This document shows, piece by piece, positions 9,508 through 18,700 of a stretch of DNA of 64,000 nt. This stretch comes from Aegilops tauschii subsp. strangulata (lineage: Eukaryota > Streptophyta > Magnoliopsida > Poales > Poaceae), in NCBI RefSeq assembly GCF_002575655.3, contig NC_053036.3:650401387-650465386 (forward strand), in the 5' to 3' direction. Position 1 is the first letter of the stretch. Every line of letters starts with the position of its first letter. The notes under the pieces are model-generated. The model worked only from the letters and a program-made list of their open reading frames with translations, searched no databases and was not told the origin of the DNA. A program made the position numbers and the translations under genes.

Positions 9508-10692
9508 CAGCTGCTAACAAACCGATATGAGACTGACATGTGGACCCAGCTGAAGATATATGTAACATATAAGGTTCTAGGGTAACATCTCGGATGAAAG
9601 CTTCCATATGACGAATATTTTTCAAAAAGTTTAACAAATTGAACATCTATCATAAATTTAAATTTAAATTAATTTTGTGTGTGCTGAAACGAAAACAAAT
9701 CACTTCCTATAGATCAGAATCCACCCTTTATTCACAGCAAAGTTATTTTTCATTTCGGTAAGAGCAAACTGAATTTAAACTGGGTTTGTTTATAGATGTA
9801 TGTTGATTGTTTTAAACTAGAATATTGAAATCTAGAAAATTTGCATGCCTTTACCAAATTAGAGGACATTTTCACCTTGTACGTTAACTGTCACAAACGT
9901 CTATAGATCAATGCTGTTGCTACTTTGTGTTCCTTATATTTTGCAAAAAAAAAGGAACTCTTTTATCCTGTGCCATAAAACTCTTCCTTTTAACACTTCT
10001 ATATGCTGGGTTGACGGCATCTCATCAATATAGCTAGGTCTCTAATTTTAGTTCTGAAGTAAACGGACCCAGTGGGTAAACAAGTGGACATACAGTAGGC
10101 TTATCCTTGCCAAAATGGACAAATAGAGTGTTTTGCAAAAAATAATAAAAAAATTGAAGCTCTAACAGTCGGGCTGTTGGTAATGAAAATGTCAAACCTT
10201 CATACAAATAGGCAGCAATGCACGTGCATACTGGCACTACTTGTACCATACTGGCATTCTAAGATGACGATCACATACCTTTTAGACTAAAAATCATAAC
10301 GACAGTTTGACTTCTAATTAAAAATCCACTTTGTTTATAAAAAACTATGTACGTTATGCGTTTGTTTTACAATTCTAAGGCAGAGCAAAGACCAGACCTC
10401 ATTCAGTGTTTCACTCTTCCCTGTTCTTCTGAATTATAGTTGTAGTTACAAGGATCATGACGCAAGCAAGCACTTCGACAAAATTTAACATGAAGGTTGG
10501 TTTCTTTTGGAGAAATAAAAATACATTATTCCTATAAAGGATGGTGGAGTACCCGCCTTCGTGACTGCTCAACGGCGATTAGAGCCTCCCAGCCGTCCGT
10601 TGCCGGGTGGCATGCTGCAGGAGCTTCTCGGGGCCGCTCTAGGCCGTCCAATCTGCCTGGACGGCTCCGACCCGGGCGACTTGGTTGGAGGG
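9508..10692. other. AT-rich spacer grading into GC-rich block, nothing recognised
   Basis: Contains AAATTTAAATTTAAATTAAT near 9656 and A-runs. From about 10540 the composition becomes GC-rich. Short open frames (for example 10497-10892) have no recognisable domain. Copies at about 29154-30338 and 45679-46863. Confidence 0.4.
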
Positions 10693-10834
10693 TCCATGAC
10701 AGATGGACTGAGGGCGCGCGATCATTACAGTCAGTGTGCGTCCATGACGGGTGGATTGAGGGTGTGCGATCGCCGCACTCAGACGGCTGGTTGATGACGA
10801 GTAGACCGAAGGCGCGCGATTGCTACATTCGGAA
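10693..10834. repeat. Three degenerate ~48-bp tandem repeats, copy A
   Basis: Units start at 10693, 10741 and 10791. Each has TCCATGACRGRTGGAYTGAG or a close variant followed by GGYGYGCGAT. The third unit is the most diverged. Copies at 30339-30480 and 46864-47005; copy C has one unit slightly more canonical (GGACTGAG). Confidence 0.7.
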
Positions 10835-11282
10835 AAGAGCCTCCTCAACGTACATTGTCGGTTGGCTTGCGGCAGGAGGCTCTCGTGGATGAGGCGAGCC
10901 GTTGCATCTGCCCGAACCAGCAGGTGTCCGGCCGACTAGTCTGGAGTGTCCATGATGGGTGGACCGCTCAGCTCGCTCGGGGCCAACGTCATTGGGCAGT
11001 GTCAGGCCTGCCAGCACAGTCACGCAAAGCTCTAGTTGAGCCCGCCTAGCGGCGTACTTGCCCCTAGGTGGGTTGGTACGGTCGCGACAGGCACGAAAGC
11101 CGGGTCCCGGTCACAGCGCCGGCTCGCGCGTGGGGCCCGATTCGGGATTGCATGTGCTAGTGGGCGCGTGGGGCCATCCCGCCCGAGCCGGCTGCCTTGT
11201 TGGTGCCTGTTTCATCCAGTTAGAGCCGGCTCTTAGCGTCTCCCGGCCAGAGTCGGCACAGCGTGTTGTCCGGTGCTACTTG
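10835..11282. other. GC-rich block, nothing recognised
   Basis: Rich in CpG and GCCGGC words, including the 12-bp palindrome AGAGCCGGCTCT at 11222. Open frames here are short and overlap on both strands. I see no gene. Copies at 30481-30928 and 47006-47453. Confidence 0.4.
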
Positions 11283-12186
11283 TGATATGCATTGGGATTT
11301 TCCCTGAAGAGGCTGGATGAAATAACATAGTAGCAGATAGTATTCCCCTCAGTGGAGAACCAAGGTTATCGAACCAATAAGAGATTCAAAGACAAAAGTC
11401 GACAATACCTGCACACGAACAAACAAAATACGGCACCCAACACGGGCAAGAGGGTTGTCAATCCCTTGTACTTGGTAATTGTAAGGATTAATACCGATAG
11501 TTGTAGATATATAAATTGCAAAAAAAAACTAATAAATTGCAGCGAGCTTGTTAGGGCTGTAGTAATAATGATGAATGGACCCAGAAGACATAGCTTTCAC
11601 TAGCGGCATCTCTCTCAAGAACATAGCAAATGATGGGTACACAAATTACGTTCGGCAATTGATAGAAAAGAGGATAATAATCATGTTATTCATGGCATGA
11701 TGAGTACTACGCATTATATCCGTGACAAGTAGACTGTTAAACTTACTGACGCCTACTACCGTTACTCCATTTCGAGAGCGCTTCTATGCTTGGATCTCTA
11801 CGTATTAAGTTGATAACAAACAAAGTAATGCTTGAAGCAGGATGACATAATATAGACAAAATAAGGATAAATAATATGATTGAACCACGTCATTTTATCC
11901 TTAGTAGCGACAATACAAATATGCGCATTGCTATCCTTCTGTCACAAAGTAAGGACACTGCAAAATTAAAACTACTAATATGCACCACTTTCACTAAAGA
12001 TCTAATTATCAACTTGGCAAAGAAAACTCATAGATCGGTAAGCATAGTTACAACAATCACACAATAAAGTTTAGAATATAACTCAATTAATTTCAATGAA
12101 TAATCTGATCATAAACCCACAATTCATCGCCTCCCAACAAACGTATTGCAAAAGAAGATTACATCGAAAGAACTCCGAGGATAACA
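11283..12186 (-). mobile_element. Gypsy LTR fragment, 3' end to middle, copy A
   Basis: On the minus strand it ends ...CCCAATGCATATCA at 11283. It contains ATAACCTTGGTTCTCCACTG, typical of the 3' end of Triticeae Gypsy LTRs. The stretch 12095-12185 aligns with 3135-3230 of the other minus-strand LTR, so both belong to related families. It is truncated near 12186, where a Stowaway-like end begins. Copies at 30929-31832 and 47454-48357. Confidence 0.6.
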
Positions 12187-12191
12187 TTGTA

Positions 12192-12325
12192 CTCCCTCAG
12201 TTCCTTTATGTAAGGTATATTATTTTCGGTGCATAATTATAGATTAGTTAGGACGAAATTACTCTTGGCAAAATTATTGGTTATTGGCAAGTAAATCAGT
12301 TAGTCCAGGAAAATAAGAGATACAT
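12192..12325 (+). mobile_element. Stowaway-like MITE fragment, copy A
   Basis: Starts CTCCCTCAGTTCCTTTATG directly after a TA, as Stowaway (Tc1/mariner) MITEs of grasses do (CTCCCTCCGTTCC). The right inverted repeat is missing; GA-rich sequence and the SINE fragment follow. Copies at 31838-31971 and 48363-48496. Confidence 0.5.
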
Positions 12326-12486
12326 GCAATCGAGAGAGAGAGAGACTTTCCTTCTTTTACTACAAGGAGAGATACACACAATCATGAGAGAGATACTTTG
12401 CTTTTTTCTGGAGGGCTAAAAAGGGAATTGTGAGGAATTAGAAGAGATACACACAATCACTGACTTGAAGCCTTGAATTATTACTC
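12326..12486. repeat. GA-rich stretch with repeated GAGATACACACAATCA
   Basis: Contains (GA)n near 12331-12344 and two GAGATACACACAATCA words at about 12368 and 12444, with a related GAGATACATGCAATCG at 12317. These short repeats are where copy B breaks. The same stretch is at 48497-48657 in copy C and is deleted from copy B. Confidence 0.55.
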
Positions 12487-12557
12487 AAAAAAAGGGGCAG
12501 CCCGGTGCATGTAGCTCCCGTTTGCGCAGGTTTCGGGGAAGGGTCCGGCCACTTCCC
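12487..12557 (-). mobile_element. Au-type SINE fragment (3' end), copy A
   Basis: GGGGCAGCCCGGTGCATGTA, then GCTCCCGTTTGCGCAGG and GGGGAAGGGTCCGGCCAC, preceded by an A-run, match my recollection of the 3' end of the plant Au SINE in reverse orientation (its 3' poly-T appears here as poly-A). The tRNA-like 5' part is missing. Non-transposon transportin intron sequence seems to begin right after it. Copy C has the same fragment at 48658-48728. Confidence 0.55.
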
Positions 12558-12979
12558 CTGACCTGTTATAGTAAGTTTACAGTTACTATGGGCCTTGAGT
12601 TCACATAGAAGTAGAGTAGGTCAGGCTCCTTAGAAACGATTCAGGACAGTGGCTTAAGTGTGCCAGTTATGATTTGTCTTGATGTAGGCAGTAGGCTGCT
12701 GGTAGTCAGTGGCACAGATAACTTAAAAGCTGGAGTACTATTATCTAAAGCTGCACTGTTGTCAAAGGTGTAAAATCCAAACCCTGAAACCTGTTACTGC
12801 GGTAGCCGGTAGGTCTCTAGTAACTGGAAGTTTGCATAATCTCACCCATGGTACGATAGGCTTTTTTGGCCCATGTGTGTGTTCAAGGGCCTTTCTGTTA
12901 TAATTGGTGCTTGGTACAATATTTAGTGCTGCTCTTGAACCCGTTGGATAACCATACATCAACTTCTGCAATTTTGTAG
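12558..12979 (+). other. Presumed truncated intron upstream of the first visible transportin exon
   Basis: Non-repetitive sequence with no coding match to the missing transportin N-terminus, ending in a pyrimidine-poor but usable acceptor TTTTGTAG before 12980. It probably represents the 3' remainder of the intron in which the gene was cut. Copy C equivalent is 48729-49150. Confidence 0.5.
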
Positions 12980-15900
12980 CAAAATTTGGCTCGGACAGAT
13001 GATGAGTCCTGGAAGGAGCGGGAAGCTGCTGTTTTATCGATTGGTGCTATAGCAGAGGGATGCATCACTGGGTTATATCCCCACCTTCCACAGGTAACCA
13101 ACGACATATTCATAGCCCCATATACGTTGCAAGAAAGCAATTCCTCTCTTGACTAAGCCTCAGTAACAGCAAGAACACATGCCATGCATCAAATCATATT
13201 GAGACGACCATGGCTGATAATTTTCCTGAATTTAGTCTTCAGAAGCATTTTAATTAGCCTGATTACTTGCTTCTCTCATGAACCTTCTATAACATATCTG
13301 AGAATTTTCTTCTCAGCATGTGATAAAATCTTTTAAAAAATTCAGTTGCATTAATAGTTCCTGCATGATAAATTTCACATTCAGTTGCATCAATAGTTCC
13401 TGCATAATAAATTTCACATTCTTCCATGATCTGTGTTATCTGTGAGATTTTGGACTCTAGTGAGTTGCGGTTCAATTATTACTTTTCCTGTCTTCAACTA
13501 TCTCTCTACATCGCTTGCAGTTTGCTGTATCTTTTCTGAGATGTTCTGTTCCATTGCAGATGGTTGCCTTCCTAATCCCACTTCTCGATGATAAGTTTCC
13601 TCTTATTCGGAGTATTACTTGCTGGACCCTCTCCCGATACAGCAAGTTCATTGTTCAGGTAACAGAATAATCATATGTATTGATGCTACATCGTCTGTTT
13701 GGAAGTATACCTTTTCCTGCAAAGGCTTGATTTTTTTCTACCTACCATGTAGTGCCATTAGAACATGTAGCATTTTTGGTTGCGTTGGTACATGTATAAT
13801 ATGTTGTGTATTTAAGCCTGTACTGGTGAACCACTCACTTCAATGTATACACCCAGTGGTCTCTAATGTTTCCGGGGGTAGGTACCCAAAGGGTTCTACT
13901 GTGGACTTCAGACAATGTTTTACTGAAGTGGACTTTGTTTATGTGTCCTTAGTTCGTAGATTTGTCTCTCTTAACTTCTTATTACACTTCTTTTTTTGCT
14001 GGCGCAGAGCCTTGGCCATCCAAATGGTCGCGAACAATTTGATAAGATTCTCATGGGTTTGCTTAGAAGGATATTGGATACTAACAAAAGAGTGCAGGAG
14101 GCTGCCTGTTCTGCATTTGCAACGCTTGAAGAGGTTCTTTATCTATTTTTGAGTTGATTTCCTGCACTGAGATCTTGTGTGTAATTACTAATTATGACAT
14201 ATTGGCTTCTGTTCTTCAGGAGGCTGCAGAAGAACTAGTACCGCGACTGGAAGTCATTTTGCAGCACCTTATGTGTGCATATGGAAAATACCAGGTTCAT
14301 TAGATTTCAAACATTTATAGTTTGCAATCAGCTATTCCCTCCATTTCGCTATACAAGACCACCTGTCCAAGTTCATGGTAGTTAGACTCAAACACGAGGT
14401 TGACCTTGTATACCGAAACGGGGCAAGTTCACTTCTTAGTTCTAATGCTATGTTTTCCTTCTGAGCAGAGGCGGAACCTTAGGATACTCTATGACGCTCT
14501 TGGTACCCTTGCTGATGCTGTTGGAGCAGAGCTAAACCAGGTTCAACATTTGATAAATTCCCCTTTTGCTTGTTCTTTGACTTATCAAATAAACTTCTTT
14601 GACGGTTTCCTCATTCAGTTTTCCATGGTGTTAGTTCCTTATCAAGATTATTAATCCCTTCTAAATGATGTCATGCAGGCAAAATATCTTGATATATTTA
14701 TGCCACCATTAATCGCGAAGTGGCAGCAACTTCCCAACTCTGACAAGGATCTATTTCCGCTACTTGAATGCTTTACATCTATTGCACAGGTATTGCTAAT
14801 ATTTTCATCTGTGACTAGCTTGTACTCGTTTTGAAGTCTGAACTTGTTGTATCTATGTGAAAGATCTGTAGTACTGCTAACAGTTGCCTATCTTGATACT
14901 GTACTACAAGAATGTGTAAAGTTCTCGCGCATGTCTTTTTCATCCAATATAACTCCTACTGCAGCAATTGGTTTGCTGAGTTAGTTAGTTCTCGTTCTAC
15001 TAAAGCAGAATTACTTTGCATTTCATTGTGGGTCAGGACAGGATGAGTGGCCTCTTAAATAACCTCTGTTGAATCCTGTCTTATTGTACTCAAAATAACA
15101 TTAGGAATTCCTATGGACCTTTTCCTTTCAGGCACTGGGACCAGGATTTTCTCAGTTTGCTGAGCCAGTGTTTGTGAGGTGCATCAGTCTTATCCAAACT
15201 CAGCAGTTGGCAAAGGTCTGCACAATCCCCCCCCCCCCCCCCCCCCCCCTTCCCCTTCCACTTTAAGGGTAGATTTAACTTAAATATCTACTATGATCTG
15301 TACATCAAGTCTAACCACAAAGGCACAAACACATTCCCATGCTCTAACAAGCAATTTTTTTGTCTTAATTGATGCCTTAATAATGCAGTGTTCATCACTG
15401 AATGCTTAATGTGTCTTTTTTGGTCATTTATGGAAGAGGAATTAATAATAATATTATGATCTCAAGTAGGATCTTTTCAGCCTATACCTTCTTGTATTTG
15501 TACGAGTTGGTGAAAACCACATACACAATTTATCTTCATCATTCTTGTTGGTATAGAAGACACTTGATGAAGTTGCTCCTAATTAGAGTCACATTCTGTG
15601 AACATCTGTCATAAGTTTTGTAGTCTTAAGCATAGAGATTTTCTTCTCCTGTTTGCTTGGTTTCTGGTACTCCGATCTTTTAAGTACCCTGGATTATGCC
15701 AACTTAAAAATCAATCTGTTTGCCAATTTGACATCAATCTTTGCTGGAGCTTGCTATAGGGTTTAATACATGAGACAAGCTCATCCGGTTCTGTTGCTTA
15801 AGGGATATCTCCTTTCTACATGCAGGTTGATCCTGCTGCAGCAGGTGCGTTGTATGATAAGGAATTCATTGTCTGTGCATTGGACCTGTTGTCTGGACTT

Positions 15901-18012
15901 ACAGAAGGACTTGGTGGCGGTATTGAAAGTCTGGTAAATTCAACTCTCCCATCAATGATATTCACTTTTCCTGCATCAAGTTCTCAACATCGAACTACCT
16001 CAGTAATTTGAGGGGGCTGCATGTGCTGGCAACTTATGGCGAAAAGAAAATTAAATTTATTAGTATCATGTAGTACATGTTCTTCATAATATGCTAAAAT
16101 ACACACTCGTTAAGGCTCATACACCCCTTACACAGTACTGACAGTGAGTTGAGTTTGGCTAGTAAATTTTATCATACCAGGAAGACTTTCTTATTGGGCA
16201 AGCTATCTTTATCTTTGTTTTAGGTTGCACAAAGCAACTTGAGAGATCTACTTCTGCAATGCTGCGTGGATGAGGCACCTGATGTTCGACAAAGTGCTCT
16301 GGCCCTTCTTGGCGACATTTCTAGGGTTGGTTGCAAAGCTCCTAAACTGATCTTTGTCATCGCTATGTCAATTTTGAGACTATAACACCTTTTTGTATAT
16401 AGGTCAGCCCTATACATCTTCAGCCACGCCTCCAAGAATTCCTTACTGCTGCAGCAAAGCAATTGGTAAGTGACTAAGTGCCTATGTTCTTTGTGGTCCA
16501 GCATTATTTTATCTCCATTTGTTCCTCACATTGTTTCTTTGATCTAGACTCCACAATCTGTGAAGGATGCTGTGTCAGTTGCCAACAATGCTTGTTGGGC
16601 CATTGGAGAATTAGCAATCAAGGTTTGTGCCAAGCGTATTATTATTGGCCAGTATATTATTTGCATATCCCTTGAGTTGTTTTTTAGCATATGCCTTTTG
16701 TTTACTACTTGTAGCTCCAGTCGTTTGACATGTACTGCCACTTGCCCCATAGCAATTTCAAAACTCTACCTGTATAAGTTGTGGGCAGTGGGTGCTCTCT
16801 GTTTTGTGCCTGGAAGTCAAACGTACTAGTGCTCATCATTATTGTAAAGTTTCTCAGAATATACCTTTGTTTACTACTTGTAGCGCCAGCCCTTTGACAT
16901 GTATTGCTACTTGCCCCATAACAATTTCAAAACTGTATATATAAGAGTTGTGGGCAGCGGGTGCTCTCTGTTTCGTGCCTTAAAGTCAAGCATACTTAGT
17001 GCTCATTAGTATTATTGTAAAAATTCTTGCATGTCTGATTGACTATTCCTTGGCAGATTGGCAAGGAAATTTCACCTGTGGTGATCAGTGTTGTTTCATG
17101 CTTGGTTCCTATTCTAACAACCCCAGAGGTGATTGCCTTTTTCCCCATCATGTTCTCTAGGCGACTGATCATTTCAGCTAAGTGTGTTGTTTGTCGTGCC
17201 ATTTACAGAGCTTGAATAAGTCACTCATTGAAAATAGTGCGATCACTCTCGGGAGGCTTTCATGGGTCTGTCCAGACATTGTGGCCCCTCATATGGAGCA
17301 TTTCATGCAAGCCTGGTGCAATGCCTTGTGCATGTGAGCATTCCTTTTTTCTTTCTGTAGCTTTTATGCTATAGGCAAAGATTTGTTGTTTGTAGTTTGA
17401 TTGCATATGAGATGTGGAGCATGGTTTTTCTTTATGCTTTCGTGCAATGCTTCTCGGAGTTAATTTCCTTGTTGTACAGGATAAGAGATGATTTCGAGAA
17501 AGAGGATGCGTTCCATGGTCTTTGCGCAATGGTAAACTCGCAGCTCTTTACATAATAGTACTTGCTATTACACTCTTCATAGATGCGAATGGTCACTTAC
17601 AACAAAAACTCTTGTGTGTGCACCACTAGGTGGCAGCAAACCCCACAGGGGCTGTGAGCTCACTAGCCAACGTATGCCAGGCCTGTGCAAGTTGGAATGT
17701 AAGTTAGTCGTTTCTGTTACATCCGTATGCCTAGAGTAGCGTCGCATGTATGAGCTCACTTTTATCTGTGCACAGGAGATAAAAAGCGAAGGTTTGCACA
17801 ATGAAGTGTCCCAGATTTTGAATGGCTACAAGCAGGTAAAAAACAGCGGGGCCTTTTTGTGGTCGTCGTCGTTTCAGTTTGTGTATGCTGTATGCAAGAA
17901 ACTGACGGTGATCTTTCTTTCCTCGTAGATGCTCGGAGCTGCCGGCTGGGAACAGTGCATGTCCACCCTGGAACCAGCAGTGGTGCAGAGATTAGCGAGA
18001 TACGGGGTCTGA
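12980..18012 (+). CDS. TNPO1 (TRN1): Transportin-1 (karyopherin-beta2) gene, 3' half only, 17 exons, copy A
   Basis: Exons 12980-13093, 13560-13658, 14008-14133, 14220-14294, 14469-14540, 14679-14789, 15132-15215, 15826-15933, 16224-16325, 16403-16465, 16548-16622, 17057-17128, 17209-17333, 17480-17531, 17630-17698, 17776-17835, 17929-18012. All introns are GT-AG and the joined frame is open for 496 codons to TGA; most exons are phase 0. Diagnostic words: [82 protein letters not shown]. Transportin is a nuclear import receptor for PY-NLS cargoes, about 890 residues of HEAT repeats; this is the C-terminal ~55%. The two Trp in ITCWTLSRY and NNACWAIGE probably correspond to cargo-contacting W460 and W730 of the human protein. 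N-terminal exons and a start codon are not found upstream, where the unit holds transposon debris. Either the gene is truncated, or its 5' exons lie more than 12 kb away. Confidence 0.9.
13341..13418. repeat. 39-bp tandem duplication in transportin intron 1
   Basis: Two near-identical 39-bp units starting TTCAGTTGCA at 13341 and 13380. Present identically in copy C at 49512-49589. Confidence 0.85.
14335..14427. mobile_element. Small MITE in transportin intron 4
   Basis: A ~93-bp insertion with imperfect ~24-bp inverted ends: TTCCCTCCATTTCGCTATAC on the left pairs with GTATACCGAAACGGGGCAAG on the right, next to a TA. Stowaway-like layout. Copy C at 50506-50598. Confidence 0.55.
15227..15249. 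repeat. Poly-C run (23 C) in transportin intron 7
   Basis: It starts 12 bases after the exon 7 donor. Copy C has 20 C at 51398-51417. It is the only length change I saw between the two gene copies inside the transcribed region, apart from the GA run in the 3' UTR. Confidence 0.95.
16692..17030. repeat. 169-bp tandem duplication in transportin intron 11
   Basis: Two diverged units of about 169 bp (16692-16860 and 16861-17030) share TTTACTACTTGTAGC, TTTGACATGTA, TTGCCCCATA, GTTGTGGGCAG and GGTGCTCTCTGTTT. They are clearly older than the array. Copy C at 52860-53198. Confidence 0.9.
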
Positions 18013-18562
18013 CGGCGCTGAGAGCCCTGCGCCACCGGTTCTTGCTATACAATCACCACTGGAGTTGAACATGAGAAAAGGAGGGAAGGGCATGAGATTG
18101 CGCAATCAGGTGTCCCGGGTGTAGCACATTGTGTGATTTCCTATATGATGATGCGATTGGTTGATTGATTCTGCCTGCCTGGGTTGGTTGGTTGGCTGGT
18201 GTTGTATACTGTCCTCTGGTTATACAGGTCTGCTCAAAGTGTAGCGCGGTAAGAATTGAAATGTGACGAGAGGAACTCTGTTTTTGTCGAGTCGGAAAAG
18301 GCGGTGCAGGTGCGCGCCTTGTAGGTTATAGGAAGTTGAGGTCGGTCGGTCGAGTCAAAATTTGTATTGGCTGGTTGCAGTGGGGCCTTTTTGGGGTTTC
18401 GCTTGTCACAACACTGGCAACCCCAGCAGCAGCACTGAAAGAGTTTTTTTTGTAGAATGTATTCTATGTGAGAGAAAAGAGAGAGAGTTTAGGTCTAGGG
18501 TTTGTTTTTGTAATCCTTGATTAATAGGAAGGGCGTCCTTGTATTGATTCATTCCCAACAAT
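18013..18562 (+). other. Transportin 3' UTR, copy A
   Basis: About 550 bp of non-repetitive sequence between the stop codon and a polyadenylation signal. It holds TGTTTTTGTAATCC and a GA run (18476-18490) that is 10 bp longer in copy C. The equivalent in copy C is 54181-54740. Confidence 0.65.
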
Positions 18563-18568
18563 AATAAA
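18563..18568 (+). terminator. Polyadenylation signal AATAAA of the transportin gene
   Basis: AATAAA within AATAATAAAAAA, about 550 bp after the stop. TTTGTAAT upstream could serve as a far-upstream element. Conserved in copy C at 54741-54746. Confidence 0.55.
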
Positions 18569-18700
18569 AAAAAAGATTGGAACAGCGTCAGAATCTTTGT
18601 TTAGATCAGCTGATGTTGTAAGAGTGCAACGACTGAACCGTTGTCATCTGCCACCCCTCCCATTGCTCGACCTTCCCTTCTCCCATCAACCTCTCCAGGT

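Noticed and set aside
9310..9653. Several short overlapping frames near the presumed Harbinger right end
   Set aside because: Four or more frames on both strands with no domain; they fall in CpG-rich subterminal sequence of a transposon.
12326..12486. Short repeated GAGATACACACAATCA words as a CRISPR-like array
   Set aside because: Only three imperfect words with irregular spacing in a plant nuclear sequence.
13619..14152. 177-codon plus-strand frame overlapping transportin exons 2 and 3 (also 49790-50323)
   Set aside because: It runs through intron 2 in a frame different from the transportin exons, so it is chance.
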